From the NCBI GenBank assembly GCA_965215295.1, contig OZ244045.1:3100001-3164000 (forward strand): a DNA stretch of 64,000 nt, given 5' to 3'. The notes under the pieces were generated by a model, which saw only the letters and a list, made by a program, of their open reading frames with translations, ran no database searches and was not told the origin of the DNA. A program made the position numbers and the translations under genes. Shown here one piece after another: positions 1 through 7,771 of this stretch. The stretch comes from HK1 sp965215295 (lineage in GTDB: Bacteria; Pseudomonadota; Gammaproteobacteria; HK1). Position 1 is the first letter of the stretch. Each line of letters opens with the position of its first letter.

Positions 1-86
1 AACGCAGCCGCAAGACCCCGGACCACGCGCTTGACCGGCCCCCGGCGGCGACCGGACCCTCGACGGTGAGAGCACCGGCGGCTCAT
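1..86 (-). CDS. Possible 5' end of a gene translationally coupled to pspB (cut by window edge)
   Basis: An ATG at 86-84 overlaps the pspB stop codon as ATGA, and the frame stays open for about 27 codons to the window edge. The start reads MSRRCSHRRGSGRRRG and is very basic. In psp operons the gene after pspB is often pspC or pspD, and a stop/start overlap would fit an operon partner, but no PspC motif is visible in this short piece. The coupling is seen; the identity is unknown, and the frame could be open by chance at this G+C. Confidence 0.3.
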   Translation of the reverse strand, partial: MSRRCSHRRGSGRRRGPVKRVVRGLAAA

Positions 87-331
87 CGCCTTCTCCAGTC
101 GGGTGCTTCCGCATCGAGGATCGTTTCCAGGGATTCAATCCTCCGCTCGAGCCCCTCGGCGAGAACATGCATCCGATCGAGGTCCGAGCGTTCGACGGCC
201 ACCTTGCCGGGGCCGGCGGCGCTGGCGCGCATGCGCATCCACACCGTGATGTAGTGATACGTAATCCAGAGCGGGACGATGATGCCGAGGAGGATGATCC
301 CGGGCATCGCCAGCGCCCCCAGAATGGTCAT
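83..331 (-). CDS. pspB: Envelope stress response membrane protein PspB
   Basis: Small inner-membrane protein of about 82 residues. One hydrophobic segment lies near residues 4-24, followed by a charged amphipathic part ending in ERRIESLETILDAEAPDWR, which closely matches the C-terminal signature of PspB. In known systems PspB works with PspC to sense membrane stress and draw PspA away from PspF. The start was placed at the ATG at 331 (MTILGALAMPGI), just before the membrane segment; an upstream in-frame ATG at 385 would add an unlikely basic stretch and reach back to the pspA stop. It follows pspA by 55 bases on the same strand and presumably shares its sigma-54 promoter. A pspC gene is not visible before the window edge. 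Confidence 0.88.
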   Translation of the reverse strand: MTILGALAMPGIILLGIIVPLWITYHYITVWMRMRASAAGPGKVAVERSDLDRMHVLAEGLERRIESLETILDAEAPDWRRR

Positions 332-386
332 GTCCACTGTGGTCTCCGCGTTTCTTCGATGGTCCGCGTGATGGCCGCATCGCACA

Positions 387-1058
387 TCATTCGCGACGCT
401 CCGCCGCGACCCGCGCCCTGAGCCGCTCGAGATCCTCGGCGATGTCCGCCTCCGCCGCGAGCTCGGCGAGGTCCTGCTCGAGCGTCTTCGCCTTGCCCAT
501 GTCGTAGACCTCGGCGCCCGCCTCGATCTCGTCGATTCGGCGTTCGAGCGTACCGTACCGGTTCAGCGCGTCCTCGACCCGTTCATCGTGCAACGCGCGC
601 CGCACCCGCACACGGCCCTTCGCGGTGCTCATGCGCAGCTCGATGGAGGCCTTGCGGGTCTTCGCCTCGCCGATCTTCGCCTGCAGCTTGGCGAGGTCCT
701 CGTCGTGGCGCGCGAGGCCGTCTTCGATGAGCGCGAGTTCTTCGCGCAGTAGCGCCGCCTGCTCATCGAGCTTGCGCCTGACCACGAGCGCGCTCCTGGC
801 GAGGTCCTCGCGGCCCTTGCCGAGCGCGAACGCCGCCTTGTCCTCCCAGTCCCTGCCGCCCGTTTCCAGCCGATCGATCCTGCGTTCGATCTCGCGCTTG
901 TCGGCAATGGCCCGAACCGACTGGGAGCGCACCTCGACGAGGGTGTCCTCCATCTCCTGGATCATGAGCCGGATCATCTTCTCCGGATCCTCGGCTCGTT
1001 CGAGCAAGGCGTTGATGTTCGCGTTGATGATGTCAGTGATGCGGGAAAAGATGGTCAT
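387..1058 (-). CDS. pspA: Phage shock protein A
   Basis: PspA/IM30/Vipp1 family, about 223 residues, close to the usual 222. It begins MTIFSRITDIINANINALLE and is almost wholly coiled coil, with the family's N-terminal amphipathic helix and the conserved stretch EDPEKMIRLMIQEMEDTLV. PspA binds PspF to keep the regulon off and, under stress, assembles on the inner membrane to limit proton leakage. The ATG at 1058 is preceded by AGGAGG about 10 bases upstream, which fixes the start; a longer open frame upstream lacks family similarity. The gene is divergent from pspF and followed by pspB. A sigma-54 promoter lies 50 bases upstream, so induction by PspF with RNA polymerase-sigma-54 is expected. 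Confidence 0.95.
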   Translation of the reverse strand: MTIFSRITDIINANINALLERAEDPEKMIRLMIQEMEDTLVEVRSQSVRAIADKREIERRIDRLETGGRDWEDKAAFALGKGREDLARSALVVRRKLDEQAALLREELALIEDGLARHDEDLAKLQAKIGEAKTRKASIELRMSTAKGRVRVRRALHDERVEDALNRYGTLERRIDEIEAGAEVYDMGKAKTLEQDLAELAAEADIAEDLERLRARVAAERRE

Positions 1059-1108
1059 GGTGGTCAAGCCTCCTGATTGTCGAATGGAAGTGGTGCGGGC
1101 CCGCTGAA

Positions 1109-1124
1109 TGCGAACGGCGTGCCA
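1109..1124 (-). promoter_or_regulatory. Sigma-54 promoter of pspAB
   Basis: On the minus strand the sequence reads TGGCACGCCGTTCGCA. It has the GG and GC dinucleotides exactly 10 bases apart and differs from the sigma-54 consensus TGGCACG-N4-TTGCA at one -12 position. It would start transcription near 1098, giving a leader of about 40 bases before the pspA ATG. The remaining ~110 bases to pspF should contain the PspF upstream activating sites. Confidence 0.82.
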
Positions 1125-1233
1125 ACTCGCAAGGCATTGATCGACCGTCGAGTCGAGCGGGTTCAGCTCCAGATCTGGCGAAATCCGATGACGGAAATCA
1201 CAACTTGTGAGCGATATTCGATACCATTGAACG

Positions 1234-2337
1234 ATGGCTGACCTGCCGCACGTCCTTGGTGAAGATCCTGCCTTCCTGGAGGTTGAGGAGCAGGTCTCGC
1301 GCCTCGCGGCCATCGACAGGCCGTGTCTCGTGATCGGTGAACGGGGCACCGGGAAGGAGTTGCTCGCGACCCGCCTGCACTACCTCTCGCCCCGTTGGGA
1401 CGGCCCCCTCGTCAAGGTCAACTGCGCCGCGCTCGCCGAGTCGCTGCTCGACACGGAGCTCTTCGGCCACGAGGCGGGGGCGTTCACCGGAGCGCAGCGC
1501 CAGCACATCGGCCGCTTCGAGCGCGCGAACGGCGGGACCTTGCTGCTCGACGAGATCGCGAGCGCGTCGGCGGCGGTGCAGGAGAAGGTACTCCGGGTCA
1601 TCGAGTACGGCGAGATGGAGCGGGTCGGCGGGCGCCGGACCATTCAGCTCGACGTGCGGGTGGTCGGTGCGGCCAACATCGACCTGCCGTCGCTCGCCCG
1701 ATGCGGGGCATTCCGTGCCGATCTGCTCGACCGCCTCGCTTTCGAAGTGGTCACGCTTCCGCCGCTGCGCGCACGGCGGGCGGACATCATGACCCTCGCG
1801 AACGCGTTCGCCCTGGAAATCACCCAGGCCATGGGCAGAGACGTCTTCCCCGGGTTCGGTTCGCGCGCGCGGGAGCGGCTGCTCGCGCACTCGTGGCCCG
1901 GAAACGTGCGCGAGCTGAAGAACGTCATCGAACGCGCGGTCTATCGCTCGGCGTCATCGGATGGGCCGATCGACACGGTCGTCATCGACCCCTTCGACAG
2001 CCCGTGGCGCCCGCCCTCCCGCCCATCCCGCGCCGGTCCCGCGCACCCGGCGCCCAACCTCCGGTCCGAAGCCGTCGGCCCTGACGGCGTTGGCGACGTG
2101 CCGGTCGGCTTCGCGGACCCGGCGGTGCGCGAGGGTGCAGAGGAACGCACTCCGGCCGGCTCCGCGATCGCCGGGGGGACACCGGTGGATTTCAAGACCG
2201 AGGTCGCGCGGTTCGAGCGTGGCCTGCTGGAGCGCGCGCTCGACGCGGCCCGGCACAATCAGAGCGATACCGCCCGCGTCCTCGGGCTCGGATACCACCA
2301 GCTCAGACGGCTGCTGAAGAAGCATGCGCTCGTGTGA
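1234..2337 (+). CDS. pspF: Psp operon sigma-54 activator PspF
   Basis: Bacterial enhancer-binding protein without a receiver domain. The AAA+ domain starts near the N-terminus (GERGTGKE Walker A, GAFTGA loop that contacts sigma-54, GGTLLLDEI Walker B), and WPGNVREL marks its end. A C-terminal Fis-type helix-turn-helix follows (NQSDTARVLGLGYHQLRRLL). Absence of a regulatory N-terminal domain and divergence from pspA are diagnostic for PspF, which is held off by PspA binding. At 367 residues it is about 40 longer than the E. coli protein; the extra length is a Pro/Ala/Gly-rich linker around residues 245-320 between AAA+ and HTH. It should bind enhancer sites between 1125 and 1233 and activate pspAB. 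Confidence 0.93.
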   Translation: MADLPHVLGEDPAFLEVEEQVSRLAAIDRPCLVIGERGTGKELLATRLHYLSPRWDGPLVKVNCAALAESLLDTELFGHEAGAFTGAQRQHIGRFERANGGTLLLDEIASASAAVQEKVLRVIEYGEMERVGGRRTIQLDVRVVGAANIDLPSLARCGAFRADLLDRLAFEVVTLPPLRARRADIMTLANAFALEITQAMGRDVFPGFGSRARERLLAHSWPGNVRELKNVIERAVYRSASSDGPIDTVVIDPFDSPWRPPSRPSRAGPAHPAPNLRSEAVGPDGVGDVPVGFADPAVREGAEERTPAGSAIAGGTPVDFKTEVARFERGLLERALDAARHNQSDTARVLGLGYHQLRRLLKKHALV

Positions 2338-2376
2338 TCGGCCGGCGCGTCGAACCCGGGGGTGGCGCCGGGGCGC

Positions 2377-2577
2377 GTTGGCGAGCCGAACCGCGACGGA
2401 GAACGGGTGCGACAGACGCCGGCGAGGCCCCGCTGGCAGTTGCTGATGGAGTTGGCGAGCCGAACCGTGACGGAGAACGGGCGCGACCCCGAGACCGGCA
2501 CGTCGCTCGACCCGTGAAGCAACGCCCCGCCGTCGCGGAGCGGAGAATCCTGGCCGTCGCGGAGCGGAGAATCCTGG
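2377..2577. repeat. Two short direct-repeat pairs between pspF and fmdB
   Basis: A 37-base motif (gttggcgagccgaacc...) occurs at 2377-2413 and again, with a few changes, at 2451-2487. A perfect 24-base tandem duplication (core gtcgcggagcggagaatcc) occupies 2530-2553 and 2554-2577. Together they fill most of the 261-base gap between the converging pspF and fmdB genes. No gene or clear terminator is seen here. Confidence 0.75.
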
Positions 2578-2598
2578 AAAGTGCCGGCGTCCCGCCGC

Positions 2599-2964
2599 TC
2601 AGGCGGCCCGCGACGCGTCGCCGGAGCTGCCGGAGCCCTTCGATTCCTTCCCGCCCTTCGAGTCGGAAGACCCGGACCCGGAAGCCTTCGAATCCGCGGA
2701 CGCCGAGTCCGATTTCGATCCGCTCGAGCTCTCGGCGGTGTCCGGCTTCACCGTGTCCTTGGCCTTGTCCTTGGCCTTGCCCTTGTCGCGGAAATCGGTG
2801 ACATACCACCCATCGCCCTTGAGATGGAATGCAGCGGCGCTGATCAGCTTCTTCAGCCTGAGCTTTCCGCAGGATGGACACTTGCGCTTCGGGCTGTCGC
2901 TGAACTTCTGGATGAACTCGTGGAGATCACCGCACCCTCTGCATTCGTATTCGTAGATCGGCAT
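2599..2964 (-). CDS. FmdB-family zinc-ribbon protein
   Basis: Small protein of 121 residues. The first 50 carry the FmdB/CxxC zinc ribbon: MPIYEYECRGCG, then CPSCGK, giving two CxxC pairs that should bind one zinc. The rest is a low-complexity Lys/Asp/Ser/Gly tail (GKAKDKAKD, then SSSGSKSDSASADSK), typical of the long form found in many proteobacteria. The start was set at the MPIYEY methionine because this is the family's invariant N-terminus and GAGG lies upstream; an open frame runs 22 codons further. The function of the family is not settled; a regulatory or assembly role has been proposed. It converges on pspF and has no clear operon partner. Confidence 0.85.
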   Translation of the reverse strand: MPIYEYECRGCGDLHEFIQKFSDSPKRKCPSCGKLRLKKLISAAAFHLKGDGWYVTDFRDKGKAKDKAKDTVKPDTAESSSGSKSDSASADSKASGSGSSDSKGGKESKGSGSSGDASRAA

Positions 2965-3061
2965 GTCCCCGGCCCTCTTCAGCCGCTCCGCGCATTCTGC
3001 CGACATAGGGACGCACATTGCCAATGTCAAGGGACCGGGAAACGGCAGGGCGGCCCGCCTG

Positions 3062-4423
3062 CTACGGCGTCTCCGGAAAGCAACTGGCGGGGTCGAAGGT
3101 CGCGAAATGGTCCATCGTCTTGCGGTTGCACTGATCCTGCGCCGGCGTCCCCGGAATCACCGCTGTCGAGCATCGGTAACGGCCGCGATGGACGACCCCT
3201 CCGGCCGTCTCCTCGATGCACACGGCCGCGACCCCGGCGACGACGCCCCTCTGGCGCTCCACGAGCCGGATACCGGCGTCCATGGTGCCTCCGGTCTCCA
3301 CCCACTGGTCGACGAGCAGCACCCGCGTCCCCGGCGCAAACGCCGGCTTGCGCATCTCCATCTGCTGGGTGCGCCCGGAGTAGTTCACGAAGTCGACCAC
3401 ATCGGCCTCTACCGGCACCTTCCCGGCCTTGCGGATGGTCAGGAATCCCTTGCCGATACGGGTCGCGATCGCGCTCCCGAGCACGAACCCCATGGCGTCG
3501 AACCCGGCGACCACGTCGATTCCGGACGGGTCGAACGGGGCGACCAGATCGTCGACCAGCGCGTGAAAAGCTCCCGCGTTGATGTAGATCGACGACGGGT
3601 CCAGCCACGCGAACCGCTCGCCCTTGACGTTCGGAGCCATGAGCGGCAGGTACCAGCCGGCGCCGGGGTCCGGCTCCAGCTCGCCCGCGCCGGCTTCGCG
3701 GCATACCGCCAGGAGTCGCCGCAACCGCATCGGCTCGATGTCGTAGAAGTCTCCGGGGCGATTGATCCCGGTGGCGACGAGGACGGCGTCCACGAGACCG
3801 GCCCAGGCGCGGGCGTTGTCCGGGGTGACGCCGGAGGCGAGGGCGAGCGCCCGATCCGCACATCCCTCACGAAACGCCTCGATCTTGGAGACCTCCGCCG
3901 ACCGGCCGGTCGCGACGCCGGAGGTGGTGACCACGTCCATGTACCGCGCCGCAGTCCGCGCAGCGGCTTCGAAGTCCCGCGGCCGCACCGTGCGCTGCTT
4001 CTTGAAGGCGACCCCGCCCAGGTAGAGTCCGTTCCAGCCGCTCGTCCGGCGCACTTCGGCAATGGCGTCGGCTTCGGGCTGGGTATCCGAGCGCTCGTCG
4101 ATGCGTGCGTCGTCGGCCCAGTACGCATCGACCACGCAGCCGGAGCGTTCGAGGTCGCCCAGCACCGGGAACGCCCGTGCTCCGGTCACTGAAAGGAAGT
4201 TGACACCGAGCCAGAGCGAGGGGAACCGGGTGCGCACCTCTCGAATGAGCGGCAGCAGTCCCTCCGGCGCGAAATCGTGATTGATGAGGAGGACGCCGTG
4301 CGCGCCTTCGCGCGCCGCGATCCGGGCGTTGCGGACGACTTGCTCGCGGTCCCGGGCGTGGATGACCGTCAGCACCGCGGGCCCCGCCGTCTTGAACCGC
4401 TTTCGGAACTCGAACCTGTTCAC
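3062..4423 (-). CDS. BtpA-like TIM-barrel protein fused to a type I phosphoribosyltransferase
   Basis: A 453-residue two-domain protein. Residues ~1-245 resemble the BtpA/SgcQ family: TSGVATG followed by ALASGVTPDNARAW and VLVATGINRPGDFYD near the end of the barrel. Residues ~265-430 look like a type I phosphoribosyltransferase, with the PRPP-loop motif VLLVDQWVETGGT near residue 370; the usual second acidic residue of that motif is Gln. The substrate is unknown. A nucleobase or nucleoside ligand is plausible from the PRT domain, but that is inference. The gene is divergent from the polyamine-type transporter. The continuous open frame and steady codon usage argue for a true fusion rather than an assembly error. 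Confidence 0.7.
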   Translation of the reverse strand: MNRFEFRKRFKTAGPAVLTVIHARDREQVVRNARIAAREGAHGVLLINHDFAPEGLLPLIREVRTRFPSLWLGVNFLSVTGARAFPVLGDLERSGCVVDAYWADDARIDERSDTQPEADAIAEVRRTSGWNGLYLGGVAFKKQRTVRPRDFEAAARTAARYMDVVTTSGVATGRSAEVSKIEAFREGCADRALALASGVTPDNARAWAGLVDAVLVATGINRPGDFYDIEPMRLRRLLAVCREAGAGELEPDPGAGWYLPLMAPNVKGERFAWLDPSSIYINAGAFHALVDDLVAPFDPSGIDVVAGFDAMGFVLGSAIATRIGKGFLTIRKAGKVPVEADVVDFVNYSGRTQQMEMRKPAFAPGTRVLLVDQWVETGGTMDAGIRLVERQRGVVAGVAAVCIEETAGGVVHRGRYRCSTAVIPGTPAQDQCNRKTMDHFATFDPASCFPETP

Positions 4424-4781
4424 GGCGCGCCTGCCGTCGTCGTGTCCGCATGAAACGCGGGCGCCGTCACCAAAGTGAAGGTGCTCACGGACCCCTCACG
4501 CCACGTGTTCCGACGGACACCGAGACTTGGTGGTGGCGGGCACCGCATCGCCGATCTCCGATGGTTCGCTTCAAGGTCACCGCAGGCCCCCGGGCAACAG
4601 GCGATGCTCCCTCGGCACCGGCGATTATGCCGGCATTCGGGTCGGGAAATGCGCAATAATGCCGATGCGGAGGACAGTCCGGTTCTCCTGATCGCCGGGT
4701 ACGGCCAATCGGCCCGCTCGCGCAGCCGGTGCGCCGAATCCAATCGAAACCGAGACGAAGATATCGAGAGGAGGACACCAG
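4424..4781. other. Intergenic region between divergent genes
   Basis: 358 bases separate the BtpA-PRT fusion from the transporter operon. It should hold both promoters, but I see no convincing -35/-10 pair or operator. The only clear signal is the strong ribosome binding site AGAGGAGG just before 4782. Confidence 0.5.
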
Positions 4782-5966
4782 ATGCCGAAACACGCTGGAC
4801 GGACACGAACGAAAGACGACGGCTCGATGAGCTTCGACTCGTCCCGCCGCAAAGTCCTGAAGTATGCCGGCGCCGCCGCCGGCACCGCCCTCGTCGCACC
4901 CTTCGCACCCTATGTCCGGCGGGCCCGGGCGGAGCCGGTGGAGATCAACATGCTGTCATGGTACGGGCTGGCCGAGCCCGACATGGTCGAGGCGTTCGAG
5001 GCGGAGCACAACGTCAAGTTCAAGCCGAAGTACTACGCCGGCGGCGACAACATGCTGGCGGCGCTCGCGCAGTCGCCCGCCGGTACCTTCGACATCATCC
5101 ACACCGACGCGGAGTACGCCCGCATCCTCATCGCGCGCGGCGATCTGGTCGACGAGCTGGACCCCGCCGACTACCCCTTCGACGACATGCTCCATGACGA
5201 CTTCACCCGATTCCCGGGCCACTGGAGCGACGGCAGGCTCTACTCCGTAATCACCCGGTTCGGACACCTCGGTGTGACGTACAACAAGGAGCACGTCAGC
5301 CTCGAAGAGGCGATGAGCTACGACGTGTACTGGAACCCGAAGCTGGCCGGAAAGGTCGGCCATTTCGACTGGCACCTGCCGAACCTCGGCCAGGTGAGCC
5401 TGTTGAACGGCAACAACGACCCGGGACCGTTCGACATCTCCGCCGGCGCCTGGTCCGGGGTGCGCGAGAAGACGCTTTCCCTCAAGCCGCAGGTCAAGGG
5501 CTTCTTCGACTACGGCGGCACCTTCGCATCGCTGAAGAACGGCGAGATCTGGGCCTGTGTGGGGATCGGCGACTGGGTGACCGGCGTGCTGGAAAAGGAC
5601 GGCGCACCGGTCGGGGCGACGGTCCCCGCGGAGGGCGGCATCCAGTGGACCGAGTCCTATTCGATCGTCTCGACGTCGAGGAAGAAGGACATCGTCAAGA
5701 AGTACATCCAGTACACGCTTTCCCCGGAAGGCCAGGTCCGCTCGGCCAACATGAAGGCCTATCCGGGCTTCAGCGTCACCCGGTCGGGCATGAAGGCGCT
5801 TCAGGAACAGACCCCGGAGGAAGCCAGGCGCACCGGGCAGATTGCGGGCGCGCCCAACAACCCGATCACCCTGATCAAGGAAGGCCGCATCCACTATCGC
5901 GACACGCCGAAGCAGCAAAGCCTCGAGGAGTGGAACGAGTTCTGGTCCGAATACAAGAATGCCTGA
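4782..5966 (+). CDS. ABC transporter substrate-binding protein, polyamine (PotD) type, Tat-exported
   Basis: Periplasmic binding protein of 394 residues. The N-terminus has a twin-arginine signal (SRRKVLKYAGAAAGTALVAP, residues ~21-40) with cleavage probably after RRARA. The mature part begins EINMLSWYGLAEPDMVEAFE, typical of the PotD/PotF group that binds spermidine, putrescine or related compounds. It is first in a four-gene operon with two permeases and an ATPase. The start at 4782 has AGGAGG seven bases upstream; an internal ATG at 4827 would still keep the Tat motif. Tat export of a PotD-type protein is known in high-G+C proteobacteria. The exact substrate cannot be read from sequence. 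Confidence 0.88.
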   Translation: MPKHAGRTRTKDDGSMSFDSSRRKVLKYAGAAAGTALVAPFAPYVRRARAEPVEINMLSWYGLAEPDMVEAFEAEHNVKFKPKYYAGGDNMLAALAQSPAGTFDIIHTDAEYARILIARGDLVDELDPADYPFDDMLHDDFTRFPGHWSDGRLYSVITRFGHLGVTYNKEHVSLEEAMSYDVYWNPKLAGKVGHFDWHLPNLGQVSLLNGNNDPGPFDISAGAWSGVREKTLSLKPQVKGFFDYGGTFASLKNGEIWACVGIGDWVTGVLEKDGAPVGATVPAEGGIQWTESYSIVSTSRKKDIVKKYIQYTLSPEGQVRSANMKAYPGFSVTRSGMKALQEQTPEEARRTGQIAGAPNNPITLIKEGRIHYRDTPKQQSLEEWNEFWSEYKNA

Positions 5967-6077
5967 CCCGGGCACAGCGGCGGGCCAGCTCCGGAGCGAC
6001 CGCCCGGACTGGCCCCCGCCCACCCCGCCCGACGTTCCGGCGCGGGCTCGACCGACCGGGCCGGTCGCCGGACGGCG

Positions 6078-6962
6078 ATGAACTCCAGGGCTGCCGCGCG
6101 CGGCGGCAACACGGCGAAGCGCCGCCTCCGCCTCGACTGGTACGCCGTTGCCTGGAGCCTGCCGATGGTGCTGTGGCAGGCCCTGTTCTTCGTGATTCCG
6201 CTGGGCTTCCTGGTCTACCTCAGCTTCTGGCTCGTCAGGAACTACCGCATGGTGCCCGGATTCGACGTGGTCAACTGGGTCGGCATGTACGGCAAGGACT
6301 ATTTCTGGGATGCCTACGGACTGACCATCGGGCTCGCCGCAGCCTCGACCCTGGTGACCAGCCTGATCGCCTTTCCGTGCGCCTACGCACTCGCTTTCAA
6401 GGTCTCCGAAACGGTCCGCCGGTGGGCGATCTTCTTTCTGATCATTCCGTTCTTCACCAGCTATCTGGTCCGCGTCTACGCCTGGCAGGTCATCATCGCC
6501 GAGCACGGGGTAGTCAATGCGGCGCTCGCCCATCTGGGGCTGGGCCCCCTGATCATGCTCAACACGAAAGCCGGGACGCTGATCGGCTATCTCACGCTCT
6601 GCCTGCCGCTGGTGGTGATCTTGCAGACCTTCTCGCTCGCCGCGGTCGACCGCACCCTGATCGAGGCGGCGCACAATCTCGGGTGCGGCCGGGTCCGCAC
6701 GGTCCTTACCGTCGTCGTGCCGCTCGCCAAGGTCGGGCTGATCATCGGGGCGGTGTTCTGCTTCATCCTGTCCTTCGGCGATTTCGTCAGCCCCTACTAC
6801 CTGGGCGGCAGCCGGCCCCCGACCCTGAGCATCCTGATCATCGACACCACCAAGTCGGGCCAGCAGTGGCCCAAGGCGGCGGTGGTCGCGGTGACCATGA
6901 TCGCCACGTTGCTGGTGGTGGCCTTCGCCGCGGTCAGCGCGGCGTACAGGAAGCGGACTTGA
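6078..6962 (+). CDS. ABC transporter permease, PotB/PotH type
   Basis: Inner-membrane permease of 294 residues with about six hydrophobic segments, the first near residues 27-55. The EAA loop that docks on the ATPase is visible as EAAHNLGCGRVRTVLTVVVP near residues 194-213. Family members pair with a PotC-type permease to form the channel, and the next gene supplies it. It lies 111 bases after the binding-protein gene and overlaps the next gene by four bases (TTGA). The N-terminus is basic (AARGGNTAKRRLR), as expected for a cytoplasmic start. Confidence 0.88.
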   Translation: MNSRAAARGGNTAKRRLRLDWYAVAWSLPMVLWQALFFVIPLGFLVYLSFWLVRNYRMVPGFDVVNWVGMYGKDYFWDAYGLTIGLAAASTLVTSLIAFPCAYALAFKVSETVRRWAIFFLIIPFFTSYLVRVYAWQVIIAEHGVVNAALAHLGLGPLIMLNTKAGTLIGYLTLCLPLVVILQTFSLAAVDRTLIEAAHNLGCGRVRTVLTVVVPLAKVGLIIGAVFCFILSFGDFVSPYYLGGSRPPTLSILIIDTTKSGQQWPKAAVVAVTMIATLLVVAFAAVSAAYRKRT

Positions 6963-7771
6963 CGGGCGAACGCGCCATCACCTTCTTCCTCGGACTCTAT
7001 GTCTGCGCGATTTTCTGTTTCGTCTTCGCCCCGATCGCGGCGAGCTTCGTCTTCTCGTTCAACTCGGACCGGTTCCCGACCATTCCGCTGGGCAGTTTCA
7101 CCCTGCACTGGTACGAAACGGTCTACACCGACCCCGACTTCTGGGATGCCCTGAGAGTCTCGGTCACCAGTGCGCTCGTGGTGTCGGTGGTCTCCACCTT
7201 CATCGGGTTCTGCACCGCCTACACGGACTACCGCTACCGCTTCTTCGGCAAGGGCGCCTATCTGGCCCTGGCCCTCCTCCCACCGACCATCCCCCTGGTG
7301 ATCATGGGCCTCGCGATGCTGGCCTGGCTGTCGCACGTGGGCCTGTCGGGTCGCCTGATCTCCATCATCGTCGCGCACGTGGTGCTCTGTACGCCCTTCG
7401 CCATGGCCATCGTGCGGTTGAGGCTCGCCCAGATGGACCCGAACCTGGAAGCCGCCGCATGGAACCTGGGAGCCGGCGAGTGGCGCGCGATGCGGGAGGT
7501 GATCCTGCCCTTCGCGTGGCCCGCCATCGTCTCCGCGCTCTGTCTGACCGCCGCGGTTTCGTTCGACGAGTTCGCAGTCGCCTGGTTCGTGTCCGGCTTG
7601 AACAAGACCGTTCCCGTCATCGTCCTCGAGATCCTGCAGGGACAGGTCGACCCGCAGATCAATGCGATCGGCACCTTCGTCTTCATCACCTCCATGACCC
7701 TCGTGATCATCGCCCAGGTGCTGCTGATGACCCGCCGCGGGTCGCGGCAACCGGCGGAGGCCGGCAAGTGA
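6959..7771 (+). CDS. ABC transporter permease, PotC/PotI type
   Basis: Second permease, 270 residues from a TTG start at 6959 that overlaps the previous stop as TTGA; AGGAAG lies upstream. This start was chosen because similarity begins immediately (ERAITFFLGLYVCAIFCFVF) and no ATG or GTG sits nearby in frame. Six hydrophobic segments are visible, and the EAA loop reads EAAAWNLGAGEWRAMREVIL. The open frame continues far upstream in the antisense-like reading of the previous genes, but that part is not coding. Its stop overlaps the ATPase start (GTGA), so permeases and ATPase are translationally coupled. Confidence 0.85.
   Translation: MTGERAITFFLGLYVCAIFCFVFAPIAASFVFSFNSDRFPTIPLGSFTLHWYETVYTDPDFWDALRVSVTSALVVSVVSTFIGFCTAYTDYRYRFFGKGAYLALALLPPTIPLVIMGLAMLAWLSHVGLSGRLISIIVAHVVLCTPFAMAIVRLRLAQMDPNLEAAAWNLGAGEWRAMREVILPFAWPAIVSALCLTAAVSFDEFAVAWFVSGLNKTVPVIVLEILQGQVDPQINAIGTFVFITSMTLVIIAQVLLMTRRGSRQPAEAGK

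Noticed and set aside
4956..6674. Long minus-strand frame opposite the importer genes
   Set aside because: It is a shadow of the binding-protein and permease genes with no protein-like motifs.
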